Assembly: GCA_016182905.1 (NCBI GenBank)
Contig: JACPFR010000038.1
Location: 1 to 37,479 of the forward strand
DNA from: Elusimicrobiota bacterium
Lineage (GTDB): Bacteria > Elusimicrobiota > Elusimicrobia > UBA1565 > UBA9628
DNA: 37,479 nucleotides
Direction of reading: 5' to 3'
Every line of letters starts with the position of its first letter. Position 1 is the stretch's first letter. The notes beneath the pieces were generated by a model, which was not told where the DNA came from, ran no database searches, and saw only the letters and a program-made list of their open reading frames with translations. Below are positions 19,384-27,180 of the stretch, in pieces. Position numbers and translations under genes: made by a program.

Positions 19384-19707
19384 ATGCTCACCATCACGCC
19401 GAAAGCCGCCGAGAAGATCACCGATTTCATCAAGTCCGAGGAGACCGCGCACGGCAAGTCCCTCCGCCTGAGCGTGGCCGAGTCCGGCTGCGCCGGCTAC
19501 GAGTACCGCATCGGCTTCGACGACAAGAAGCCCGCCGACAAGATCCTCCCCCAGGCCGGCTTCGACGTCATCGTCGACGAGGCGAGCCTCAAGTTCATCG
19601 CCGACGCGACGATCGACTACGCCGAGGACGAGACCAGCTCCGGCTTCCGCATCAAGAACCCTCTCGAGAAGGGCTCCTGCGGCTGCGGCAAGTCCAAGCA
19701 GTTCTGA
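19384..19707 (+). CDS. A-type iron-sulfur carrier (HesB/IscA family), first copy
   Basis: The 107-residue protein has the three family cysteines: C36 (ESGCAGYEY) and C99/C101 (GSCGCGK). A-type carriers receive clusters and pass them to apoproteins. Start ATG 19384 has AGGAGA 5 nt upstream. A second paralogue follows after 5 nt, so the two are co-transcribed. Whether this copy is IscA-, SufA- or ErpA-like cannot be decided by eye. Confidence 0.95.
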   Translation: MLTITPKAAEKITDFIKSEETAHGKSLRLSVAESGCAGYEYRIGFDDKKPADKILPQAGFDVIVDEASLKFIADATIDYAEDETSSGFRIKNPLEKGSCGCGKSKQF

Positions 19708-19712
19708 TCGAC

Positions 19713-20033
19713 ATGGTCACCTTGACCGAGCGCGCCGCCAAGAAGATCGTCGCCCTGGCCTCCAAGAAAGGCCTGCAGCCGGTCCTGCGCGTGAAGGTCG
19801 GCTCCGGCGGGTGCTCGGGCATGAGCTACGAGTTCGTCGTCGCCGACGAGATCGCCGCCGGCGACCTCGTGCACGAGGCGTTCGGCGCGAAGACCGTCGT
19901 GGACCCGAAGGCGGACTTCTTCATCGGCGGATCGCAGGTCGACTACGAGGAGACCTTGATGAAGTCGGGGTTCACCGTCAAGAACCCGCAGGCGACCTCG
20001 ACTTGCTCCTGCGGCAAGTCCTTCTCGACCTGA
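19713..20033 (+). CDS. A-type iron-sulfur carrier (HesB/IscA family), second copy
   Basis: The 106-residue paralogue has C34 (SGGCSGMSYEF) and C98/C100 (TCSCGK). It is only moderately similar to the first copy (differing in most positions outside the cysteine motifs), so the duplication is old, and the pair may form a heteromer as in some ErpA-IscA systems (inference). The ATG lies 5 nt after the first gene's stop, without a good Shine-Dalgarno sequence, suggesting translational coupling. Confidence 0.93.
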   Translation: MVTLTERAAKKIVALASKKGLQPVLRVKVGSGGCSGMSYEFVVADEIAAGDLVHEAFGAKTVVDPKADFFIGGSQVDYEETLMKSGFTVKNPQATSTCSCGKSFST

Positions 20034-20037
20034 GCCC

Positions 20038-21309
20038 CTAGGACTGCAGCTTGGGGTCGCCGAGGTACTTGATCCCGCGCGTCAGCCAGACGTCGAGATG
20101 GTCGACGCGGCCGTCGCCGTTGCGGTCGCCGAGGCCCATGGCCAGCTTCTTGCTGAACTGGACCCGGCCGACGGCCTCCGACGACTTCGCCAGCACGGAG
20201 TTCCTCCCCGTCTTGTCGATCTCCGTGCCCGGGCCGGGGATGACCACGAGCGACTTCCCGCCGTCGCGGATCTCGTAGGAGCCCCCGGGGCCGCCGACGT
20301 AGTCGGCGAACCGGTTCACGTCGATCTCCTGCTCCGCGGCGAACCGCGCGACGTGCCGCAGCAGCCCGGGGCCGCGGTTGTAGGCGAGGTCGCCCAGGAA
20401 CTCGACGACGCGCGGGTTGCTCGGCAGCGCCAGGCCGGCGCCCGCGAAGCGCCGCGCGATCTCCCGGTCCGTCTGCGCCCGGAGCAGGCCTCCGAAGACG
20501 ATGTTCGTGATGGTATCGTTCTCGACGTTCCTCTCGCCGGCGTAGGCGGCCGCGTGGACCCGCTCGATCTGCATGATGCCCGAGGCCGCGGGGTTCGACG
20601 GGACCGTCTGGCGCAGGCCCGACTCGGTCTTCGCCATGTACTTGAGGAAATCGGGCCGTATGCCGAACTCCTGTCCGGCCAGCGCGAAGGCCTGGTCGAT
20701 CTGCCGCGTCGTCAGGGCCGTCGAGTTGCCCGGAACGGAGAGCTTGGCGTGGATCCTCTCCGACAGGCGCATGTACTCGGCCTTGGTCTCGGGCAGCTTC
20801 CGGTCCGGGTCGAGGACCGTCTTGCCCTGGTCGAGCAGGCGGCGGACCCTGTCGTCGAAGGCCTTGCCCGCGAACTGCGCCGTCTCGAACAAGGCGCCGG
20901 CGGCGATGGCCTCCTTCGCCTGGGCGCGGAACGCCGCCCAGTTCGCCGCGCCCTCGGCGCTGAGCTTGCCGTCCGCGGCGGACTGGTCGAGGGCCCGCTC
21001 GAGGAGCGGGTAAGCGGCCTCGACGGCCGCGGCGCGCCGCTCGCGCGTCGGCAGGGCGCGGATGCGGGCCTCCTCGGCGCGGATCTCGGCGAACAGGGCG
21101 GGGTCCTTGGCCGAGAGCTCGTCGACGAGCTCCACGACCACGTCCTCGAACCGCTTCGTCGGCACGAGGGTGGGCTTGGGCGCGGCGACCGGGGCCGGGA
21201 CGAGACCGAGAAGGGAGTCCGGCAGGACGGCCAACGCGGACCCGGCGGAGCCGTGCGCGGGAAGCGACAGTCCGATCAAGGCGGCGGCCAGCGGCGCGGA
21301 AAGACGCAT
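20038..21309 (-). CDS. SLT-type lytic transglycosylase with C-terminal EF-hand
   Basis: A signal peptide (about residues 1-22) and a helical region of about 180 residues precede an SLT goose-lysozyme-like domain: FGIRPDFLKYMAKTESG with catalytic Glu 229, AASGIMQIE at 241-249 and LAYNRGPG at 308-315. At the C-terminus D395-R-N-G-D-G-R-V-D-H-L-D406 is a complete EF-hand loop, as in dockerin-like or calcium-binding extensions. Peptidoglycan cleavage may thus be calcium dependent (inference). The start at 21309 follows a TAGACT box by 6 nt. It is convergent with the second carrier gene. Confidence 0.88.
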   Translation of the reverse strand: MRLSAPLAAALIGLSLPAHGSAGSALAVLPDSLLGLVPAPVAAPKPTLVPTKRFEDVVVELVDELSAKDPALFAEIRAEEARIRALPTRERRAAAVEAAYPLLERALDQSAADGKLSAEGAANWAAFRAQAKEAIAAGALFETAQFAGKAFDDRVRRLLDQGKTVLDPDRKLPETKAEYMRLSERIHAKLSVPGNSTALTTRQIDQAFALAGQEFGIRPDFLKYMAKTESGLRQTVPSNPAASGIMQIERVHAAAYAGERNVENDTITNIVFGGLLRAQTDREIARRFAGAGLALPSNPRVVEFLGDLAYNRGPGLLRHVARFAAEQEIDVNRFADYVGGPGGSYEIRDGGKSLVVIPGPGTEIDKTGRNSVLAKSSEAVGRVQFSKKLAMGLGDRNGDGRVDHLDVWLTRGIKYLGDPKLQS

Positions 21310-21408
21310 GACTACAGTCTAGGCGCTCCGCCGTCGAGACGGCAGGTTCGGAAGACGCAGGAGCGCCTCGACAATGGGCCCAAGGGGAGGCGGGTCCTTT
21401 GGCGCCGC

Positions 21409-21822
21409 CTACAGGCGGTAGAGCATCCCGTACACGATGACGCCCGTGACGGACACATAGAGCCAGACCGGGAAGGCCCAGCGCGCGGCGCGGCGATGCT
21501 CCTCGAACCGGCCCTTGGCCGCGAGGAAAAGCGTCCGCAGGATCAGGGGCAGGACCACGACCGCGAGAACGGTGTGGGTCAGCAGGATCGTCAGATACAC
21601 GGTCCGGATGGTCCCCGTCTTCTGGAAGCGCACCGAGCCCACGTGGAAGTGATACCACAGGTAGCAGGCCAGGAACAAAGCCGAGCACAGGAAGGCCGCG
21701 ACCATGGTCCAGCGATGCGCCTCGCGGCGGCCCGTCTTGATCAGCGCCCAACCGGTCAGAAGCAGGACGGCGCAGGTCGCGTTGAGCGAGGCGTTCAGCG
21801 CCGGGAACGAGGACAGCTCCAC
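21409..21822 (-). CDS. DUF420 family membrane protein (YozB-like)
   Basis: The 137-residue protein has four hydrophobic segments and the conserved polar features of DUF420 (LNATCAVLLLTGW, RREAHRW, LACYLWYHFHVGSVRFQ, LTHTVLAVVVLPL). DUF420/YozB proteins are linked to cytochrome oxidase genes and may assist copper or haem insertion, known only by association. Here it follows a GIY-YIG-like gene with no gap and lies two genes after a haem-binding chlorite-dismutase-family gene. Confidence 0.85.
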   Translation of the reverse strand: MELSSFPALNASLNATCAVLLLTGWALIKTGRREAHRWTMVAAFLCSALFLACYLWYHFHVGSVRFQKTGTIRTVYLTILLTHTVLAVVVLPLILRTLFLAAKGRFEEHRRAARWAFPVWLYVSVTGVIVYGMLYRL

Positions 21823-22227
21823 CTAGTCGACTTCCTCGACTTCGACGGACGCGTGCCTGCCCGACGACGGCGCGGGGCCGGTGTTGAAGCGGGGCTTGTG
21901 CTTGGCGACGAAGGCGCCGGCGATGTCCTTGAGCTCGTCGACGTCCGCGATGTCGGCGGAGGCGACGTAGTCGAAGTACACGTCCTTCGCGGCGGCGAAG
22001 AGCTGGTCGGCGGTCGGCGCGGCCTTGTTGTCCATGTGCGCGGCGAGCGCCTCGTACACCGAGCCGGTCAGCGCGACGCCGACGAACAGCACCTGCGGGT
22101 TGCGCTGCTCGTCGAAGGTCACGAACTCGTACACGCCGGGCTTGTGCGGGGCGTGGGACGGCAGGGCGTCCGGCTTGAAGCGGAAGCAGCGTTCGGACAT
22201 CGCGATGCGGAATTTTCGGGCGGCCAT
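21823..22227 (-). CDS. Degenerate GIY-YIG-fold protein
   Basis: The 134-residue protein contains KPGVYEFVTFDEQ followed by VLFVGVALTGSVYEALAAHM, which reads like GIY-YIG with GVY and FVG in place of GIY and YIG. The region with the catalytic Arg (usually R-L..H) has YEALAAH, so the Arg is missing and nuclease activity is doubtful. The rest is acidic. AGGAG lies about 8 nt before ATG 22227. It is 11 nt after the chlorite-dismutase-family gene and 0 nt before DUF420, so it is one operon. Confidence 0.65.
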   Translation of the reverse strand: MAARKFRIAMSERCFRFKPDALPSHAPHKPGVYEFVTFDEQRNPQVLFVGVALTGSVYEALAAHMDNKAAPTADQLFAAAKDVYFDYVASADIADVDELKDIAGAFVAKHKPRFNTGPAPSSGRHASVEVEEVD

Positions 22228-22238
22228 GCTCGGTCTCC

Positions 22239-23000
22239 TTACGCCTTCTGCGGGGTGCGCCAGATCGCGCGGCCGACGAAGAACGGGCCGAGGTTCTGGA
22301 TGTACTGGGAGGTCTGCACGGTCGGGCGCATCGTCTCGACGAGCTGCGAGAGCGGCGTGAGGTCCTTGCCGATGAGGCCGATGACGAAGTCGTTGTCGTT
22401 CTTGTCGAGGCCGTGGCAGGCCAGGCGGATGTCGGAGGCGGCGCCGATGTCGCCGAACTGGCGTCCTATGACGCCGTGCTCCTTGAGGATCTGCCCCTGC
22501 TCGGCCTTCGACAGGCGCGAGAACGCGCCGGTGCGGCGCAGCGGATACCAGACCGCCCACGGCGTCGCGGGGTCCATCGCCATGCGGCGCGGGCGGTGGA
22601 GGAGCCAGTCCTCGAGCTTCGGCTCGTAGCCGCTCGCGTAGGTGCGGCCGAGCATGGAGAACTCCCGCTTGACCTCGAGGTCCTTGAACGGCCCGGACGC
22701 GAGGTCGCGGCGGAGCTTGGTGACGAACAGCTCGGGCGTCTCGGTCATCGCGAGCACGGCGACGCCGGTCGGGTCGTTGAGCTCCTCGTAGAGGACGCAG
22801 TCCACGCCGCAGCCGATGAGGCCGTTGATCAGGAGCTGGGCGTCGCGGCACCCGCTGAACGCGGTCAGCTGCATGTACAGGCGCTTGTCGGAGAGCTGAG
22901 GCTGGCCGTCCTTCATGCCGCCTTTCTCGCGCAGGTCGAGGGCGGGAGCGGCGGCTTCGGGCGCGGGCTGGGACGACGGAGGCTGGTGCGGGTGGCTCAT
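22239..23000 (-). CDS. Chlorite dismutase-family haem protein (ChdC/HemQ-like)
   Basis: After about 35 Pro/Ala-rich residues, the protein shows the family's two ferredoxin-like halves: KRLYMQLTAFSGCRDAQLL in the first, and WAVWYPLRRTGAFSRLSKAEQGQILKEHGVIGRQF in the second. The His in KEHG is the likely proximal haem ligand, and MRPTVQTSQYIQNLGPFFVG closes the domain. In Gram-positive and related bacteria this fold is coproheme decarboxylase; other members are chlorite dismutases or DyP-like peroxidases. Which one is not decidable here, and no other haem gene is in the window. Confidence 0.85.
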   Translation of the reverse strand: MSHPHQPPSSQPAPEAAAPALDLREKGGMKDGQPQLSDKRLYMQLTAFSGCRDAQLLINGLIGCGVDCVLYEELNDPTGVAVLAMTETPELFVTKLRRDLASGPFKDLEVKREFSMLGRTYASGYEPKLEDWLLHRPRRMAMDPATPWAVWYPLRRTGAFSRLSKAEQGQILKEHGVIGRQFGDIGAASDIRLACHGLDKNDNDFVIGLIGKDLTPLSQLVETMRPTVQTSQYIQNLGPFFVGRAIWRTPQKA

Positions 23001-23009
23001 GAAGTGAGT

Positions 23010-23735
23010 CTACTTCTTCCCGTCGCGGCGTGTCGAGGCTTCGTCCTTGTCGAGCTTCGCAAGCGCGGCCTTCGCGTCGGCCTCGACGGAGGAGTCCCTC
23101 GGAGCGAGGGACAGCGCGCGCTTCCATTCGACCCGGGCCTTCTCCAGGTCGCCCTTCTGGTAGTGGATGAGCCCCGAGAAGTAGGTCTGCAGGGCCAGGT
23201 GCTCGTCCTTCTTCTCGGCGCCGGTCTTCAGGCTCTTCGGGGCCGCGTCCCCCGTCTGCGGCGCCGTCCCGTACAGGACGGCGAGCTTCTCGAGGCCCGC
23301 CGTCGCGTCCTTGGCGACGTCCGAGCCGGCGGGCGCCAGCGCCTTCGCCTTGTGCCAGGCCTCCCGCGCCTTCTCGTAGTCCCCCTTCTGGTAATAGACC
23401 ACGCCCTCCAGGTACGCCTGGTTGGCCTCGGGATGCGGCGGCGCCGCGGTGACGGCCTCCTCGGGCCCCGCCGCGGCGGCCCTCGGCGCGCCCGCGTCGA
23501 GCACGCTCAGCCCGAACTCGCAGAAATCGTGCTTCTCGTCGAGCTCGCGGCAGGCGGCCCACTCGCGGCGCGCGTCGTCGGCGCGGCCGCCCCGGAAATG
23601 GTCGTAGCCGGCGAGGAAATGGACGTCGGCGCGGGAACGCGCGTCGGGAGAGGCGGGCGCGTCCGAGGCGCGGGCGCTGGGCAGCAGGGAGGCGGCGGCG
23701 AAGGCGGCGAGGACGACGAGGGCGGCTCGGATCAT
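23010..23735 (-). CDS. Secreted TPR-repeat protein
   Basis: A signal peptide (residues 1-23) is followed by at least three TPR-like units: ADVHFLAGYDHFRGGRADDARREW, EANQAYLEGVVYYQKGDYEKAREAW and LQTYFSGLIHYQKGDLEKARVEW. TPRs bind partner proteins. Start ATG 23735 lies 6 nt after a TACCCT box. It is first in the minus-strand group with the haem protein, GIY-YIG-like and DUF420 genes (10-11 nt spacings). Confidence 0.82.
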   Translation of the reverse strand: MIRAALVVLAAFAAASLLPSARASDAPASPDARSRADVHFLAGYDHFRGGRADDARREWAACRELDEKHDFCEFGLSVLDAGAPRAAAAGPEEAVTAAPPHPEANQAYLEGVVYYQKGDYEKAREAWHKAKALAPAGSDVAKDATAGLEKLAVLYGTAPQTGDAAPKSLKTGAEKKDEHLALQTYFSGLIHYQKGDLEKARVEWKRALSLAPRDSSVEADAKAALAKLDKDEASTRRDGKK

Positions 23736-23776
23736 GACGTCAGGGTAGCTTCCCCGGCGTTACGGATTCAAGTCGC

Positions 23777-24358
23777 TCAGTTGAGGAGCTTGTCGATCTC
23801 GCCGACGAGGTCGCTCATGTCGAACGGCTTCTGCAGGAACTTGTCGCAGTTCTTCGACAGGAAGTCCTGCTGGGACCCGCTGAGCTTCTTGCCGGAGATC
23901 GCGACGATCTTCATCGCCTTCGTCGCGGGGTTCGACTTGAGGATCTGACAGACCTGGAAGCCGTCCATCACGGGCATCATGAGGTCCACGACGAGCAGGT
24001 GCGGGAGCTTCTTGCCGACGATGACGAGCGCGTCGACGGGGTTGTTGGCGACCTGCACGGAGTAGCGGTCCTTGTACTTGGTGAAGCCCTTCTCGAGCAG
24101 CCGCGTCATCATCGGCTCGTCGTCGAGTATGAGGACCTGCTTGTGCGGGTCCTCGATGTTCGACGGGATCGGCATGTCGTACTTCTTCATGAACACGATG
24201 AGCTCGGAGAGCGGGATGCGGCGGTGGCCGCCGGGGGTGACGCGGGCCTTGAGCTTGCCCTTGTTGACCCAATTGATGACGGTCGTGTGGAACACGCCGC
24301 ACAGACGCGCGACCTCGAACGTCGTGAACGTCTTCTCGCCGAATTCTCCAGTGGTCAT
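23777..24358 (-). CDS. Response regulator with N-terminal MerR/BldC-type helix-turn-helix
   Basis: Residues 10-60 form a MerR/excisionase-like helix-turn-helix (FTTFEVARLCGVFHTTVINW, ending in PGGHRRIPLSEL). Residues 74-193 form a receiver domain with D79/D80, phosphoacceptor D125 (LLVVDLMMPVMDG), S155 and K177 (FLQKPF). In most response regulators the receiver comes first, so the order here is inverted. No histidine kinase is nearby, so it is an orphan. The ATG at 24358 follows TAGTAT by 7 nt, so it is leaderless. Confidence 0.9.
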   Translation of the reverse strand: MTTGEFGEKTFTTFEVARLCGVFHTTVINWVNKGKLKARVTPGGHRRIPLSELIVFMKKYDMPIPSNIEDPHKQVLILDDEPMMTRLLEKGFTKYKDRYSVQVANNPVDALVIVGKKLPHLLVVDLMMPVMDGFQVCQILKSNPATKAMKIVAISGKKLSGSQQDFLSKNCDKFLQKPFDMSDLVGEIDKLLN

Positions 24359-24445
24359 ATCATGGATACTAATACTTTTGACCCCGGGGCTCAATAGTTC
24401 TTTCGGCCCATGACGGCGCATTACTTTCCGCCCATACTCATCGGG

Positions 24446-25597
24446 ATGAGAACCGTCCCGCTCGCGCCGGCGCTGGCCCTCCTCCTGGCGCTCCCCGCCG
24501 GCGCCCAGGTCCGGGCCGGCCGCGTCATCCCGCTGCCGGCGTCGGCGGCCTCGGCCTCGATCCACCCGGCCCTGCTCTCCCCGGACGGCCCGGGAGGCGG
24601 CCCCCTGGCCGGCCTCCTCGCCGACGGAGCCGCGCGGATCGCCGCGGCCGCGCGCGCGCCGTCGCCCGGCCCCGCCCCCGCCGCCGCGGTCCTGAAGGCC
24701 ATGGCCGCCGGCGACCCGGCCGAGCGCGCCGCCGCGTCCGTGCTGGCGCGCGCCCTCTCCGACACCCGCGAGACCGCCGCTCTGCTCATCCGCGTCCCCG
24801 CTTTGGCCGGCACCGACATCCCCTCCCTCGCCGCGCGCCGCACTCCGCTCGGCGACGCGGCCGGGCTCGCCCGGGCCGCCCGCCTCGACGCCTCCGTCTC
24901 CTTTCTGTTCGACGGCCGCGTCGCCGGGACCGTGGAGCCGCCCGAGGGAGCGGTCCTCGAGGGCGAGGATCTTCTCTGGCGGGGCGAACTGACGCCCGCT
25001 CTCGGACGAGGCTTCTTCGGAGTGGTCCACCCCCATCCCTCCGTCGAGGGCGCCATCGTCAAGACCGATCTGCCGCGCAAGCTCGGCGCGCTCGGCGAGC
25101 CCGCGGAGATGGGACGCTGGCGCATGGAGAAGGACCGGAACGCCGCGCTCGCCGCCGCGAGCATCGGAGCCGGGCCGCGAATCCTCGGCTCGGGGACGGT
25201 GGACGGCCGTCCCGCCCTCGTCAAGGAGCGGATCTACGGCGACACCGTCGAGCGCATGCTCGAGGACGACGCCTTCGGCTCCGAGGAGCACGGTCTGCTC
25301 CAGGACCTGTTCCTGCGCATCGCCCGCTCCGGCTTCTCCTTCGTCGATCCGCGCCCCGGCAACGTGATGATCGGCCGGACTATGGCGGACCCGGTCCGGC
25401 GCGCCTACCTCGTCGACGGCGGGGAAGCCTTCACCCCGCGGGCTCAAGCGACCGTCATCGACCGTCTGGAGCGGCTGTTCGGCGTCCTGCGCGAGCTCAC
25501 TCATCAGGACCATCTGCTCAAGCGCTTCGACAAGGTCCACTTCGCCGCTCCCGTGCCGCCCGACGAGGGCATGCCGGGAGTGATGAAGAAGCCCTAG
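24446..25597 (+). CDS. Secreted protein kinase-like protein
   Basis: The signal peptide (residues 1-19, LALLLALPAGAQ) is followed by an Ala/Pro-rich region with the motif LFDGR. The C-terminal half reads like a kinase fold: glycine loop L186-G-R-G-F-F-G-V-V, K206 in AIVKT, E-RN-A helix, hinge-like VKERIYGDTVE, catalytic-loop-like D301-P-R-P-G-N306 and metal-binding VDGGE (D324). It resembles the aminoglycoside-phosphotransferase/lipopolysaccharide-kinase type more than Ser/Thr kinases. A kinase in the envelope is unusual. Start ATG 24446 lies 7 nt after CATACT. An upstream ATG at 24410 is less likely. Confidence 0.65.
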   Translation: MRTVPLAPALALLLALPAGAQVRAGRVIPLPASAASASIHPALLSPDGPGGGPLAGLLADGAARIAAAARAPSPGPAPAAAVLKAMAAGDPAERAAASVLARALSDTRETAALLIRVPALAGTDIPSLAARRTPLGDAAGLARAARLDASVSFLFDGRVAGTVEPPEGAVLEGEDLLWRGELTPALGRGFFGVVHPHPSVEGAIVKTDLPRKLGALGEPAEMGRWRMEKDRNAALAAASIGAGPRILGSGTVDGRPALVKERIYGDTVERMLEDDAFGSEEHGLLQDLFLRIARSGFSFVDPRPGNVMIGRTMADPVRRAYLVDGGEAFTPRAQATVIDRLERLFGVLRELTHQDHLLKRFDKVHFAAPVPPDEGMPGVMKKP

Positions 25598-25606
25598 ATA
25601 TTTCTG

Positions 25607-25612
25607 TATAAT
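25607..25612 (+). promoter_or_regulatory. -10 box (TATAAT) of tRNA-Cys
   Basis: A perfect TATAAT lies 9 nt before the tRNA 5' end, so processing would remove only two or three bases. The -35 region is poor. Confidence 0.65.
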
Positions 25613-25621
25613 CCCCTTGAC

Positions 25622-25698
25622 GGTGCGATACCCAAGTGGTCCAAGGGGATGGTCTGCAAAACCATTATTCGCGGGTTCGAATCCCGCTCGCACCTCCA
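25622..25698 (+). tRNA. tRNA-Cys(GCA)
   Basis: This is a fully canonical cloverleaf: acceptor GGTGCGA/TCGCACC (25622-25628/25688-25694), D-loop with GG, anticodon GCA at 25656-25658 in loop CTGCAAA, T-arm GCGGG-TTCGAAT-CCCGC, U73 as expected for Cys, and encoded CCA. It serves as an internal control: the same genome uses ordinary tRNA loops outside the array at 494-3407. Confidence 0.98.
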
Positions 25699-25718
25699 GT
25701 TTAGGCGTTCTTCGACGA

Positions 25719-25767
25719 GGGACAATCCCGCGGCTTCGTTCGCGATCGCGGTCGATTGTCCCTTTTT
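25719..25767 (+). terminator. Terminator of tRNA-Cys
   Basis: GGGACAATC (25719-25727) pairs with GATTGTCCC (25754-25762) around a GC-rich loop and is followed by TTTTT (25763-25767). Confidence 0.8.
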
Positions 25768-25838
25768 GTTCCAAGCGTCTAGGCCCTTCGCTCGCGCCGC
25801 CGGGCCTTTCGCCTCATGACACTGACGCCGATCATAGG

Positions 25839-25844
25839 TATTCT
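25839..25844 (+). promoter_or_regulatory. -10 box of the alpha/beta hydrolase gene
   Basis: TATTCT is separated by 6 nt from ATG 25851, predicting a leaderless mRNA. Confidence 0.5.
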
Positions 25845-25850
25845 TAACGC

Positions 25851-27170
25851 ATGCTCGCGATCGCCCTCGTCTTGTCCTCCGTCTCCGCCGCCGCCGTCGT
25901 GCGCCTGCCCGCGGCCCCGACGTCGCTCGCGCCCGCCGCGCCGGTCGCCGCGCCGTCCTCCCTGTCCGCCGGCCTCTCCCCGGCGTTCGTCCCGGCGCCG
26001 GTCGCCGCCGCCTCACTGAGCGTCCTTCCCGCGGCTTCGGCGCCTGCCGCGCCCGGTCTTGCGGCGCCCGCCGCCGCGGCCCCCGCGGCGGCCGCCCCCG
26101 GCGACGCCTTCCTCGGAGGCTGGCGCGAGACCCCGGTCGCCAGCGCGGCGGACGGCACGCCTCTCCATTTCGAGACGCGCGGACCCGTCCAGGCCGCCGC
26201 GCCCGCCCTTTTCGTCGGCGGGCTCACGATGGCGGACAGCCTGCGCCCCCTGGCCGACGCCCGCCCGCGCCGGGCCCAGGCCTACCTGCGCCTGCGCGGG
26301 CACCCGCCGAGCGGCTGGGTCCGGGGGGCGGACGTGCTCGACGCCGACGCGCGCGATCTGGCGCGCGCCGTGATCGAGACCGCCGCGCGCTTCCGCTCCA
26401 AGGGCGTGACGCTCGTCCTGCACTCCTATGCCGGACTCGCCTTCCAGCGCATGGTCCAGCTCGAGGCCGACCCCGAGGTCGATCGAGCCCTCGCGCTCCT
26501 TTCCCGCGGGCGCGTGGACCTCGTCACCACCACCAGCCGCCGAGCGGGCGACCCCGGCTCCTGGGGTCCGGACTATCAGGCCGCCGCGCAGGCGCTGTCC
26601 GCGGCGACCGGCTGGCTGGACTCCGTCGACGCGCAGACGCGCGCGTTCCAGGACGCCGCGCGCTGGAACCCGCTGCTGGCGCCCGTCTCCACCATCGGGG
26701 GCGCCGCGTGGGAGGAGACGCGAGCGCGGGCGTTCGCGGCCGCGGTGCAGCCTTTCCTCGACACGGCGCGCCCGCACCTCGAGCACGGCTGGTCTTCCTC
26801 CCGGCCCGGCACGCGGGAGACGCTGCAGGCCCGCGCGCGCGAGGACGCCCGGCATCCGGACTGGAACGAGGCGATCCTGAGGCGCTCGCTGGCGGTGGGA
26901 CGGCTCGACTTCACTCCCGCGGACGCGCAGCGTCTGCGCGCGCGCGGCGTCCGCCTGCTCGTCGTCGTCGCCGACCAAGACCAGCTCCTGACCTGGCCGG
27001 TCCGCCGGCTGCTCCTCGAGGCGCTCGGCATCCCGTCCCCGGCGGCCGAGCCGCCGGCCGGCGCCGAGCTGTCGGATCCGTCCGGCCTGTTCGTCGCTCG
27101 GATCGTCTCCGGCGACCACTACCTGCCCGTCAAGGACCCCGGCGGTCTCGCCGCCGCGCTGTCGCTCTAG
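25851..27170 (+). CDS. Secreted alpha/beta-hydrolase-like protein
   Basis: A short signal peptide (residues 1-15) and about 80 Ala/Pro/Val-rich residues precede a hydrolase-like domain: FVGGLTMADSLRPLAD (oxyanion region), VTLVLHSYAGLAFQ with nucleophile S192 in H-S-Y-A-G, VVVADQDQLLTWPV with candidate Asp 375 or 377, and SGDHYLPVKD with H423. The S-D-H order and spacing fit the fold. The second Gly of the usual GxSxG elbow is present and the first is His. The substrate is unknown. Confidence 0.75.
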   Translation: MLAIALVLSSVSAAAVVRLPAAPTSLAPAAPVAAPSSLSAGLSPAFVPAPVAAASLSVLPAASAPAAPGLAAPAAAAPAAAAPGDAFLGGWRETPVASAADGTPLHFETRGPVQAAAPALFVGGLTMADSLRPLADARPRRAQAYLRLRGHPPSGWVRGADVLDADARDLARAVIETAARFRSKGVTLVLHSYAGLAFQRMVQLEADPEVDRALALLSRGRVDLVTTTSRRAGDPGSWGPDYQAAAQALSAATGWLDSVDAQTRAFQDAARWNPLLAPVSTIGGAAWEETRARAFAAAVQPFLDTARPHLEHGWSSSRPGTRETLQARAREDARHPDWNEAILRRSLAVGRLDFTPADAQRLRARGVRLLVVVADQDQLLTWPVRRLLLEALGIPSPAAEPPAGAELSDPSGLFVARIVSGDHYLPVKDPGGLAAALSL

Positions 27171-27180
27171 AAGGCCCCGG

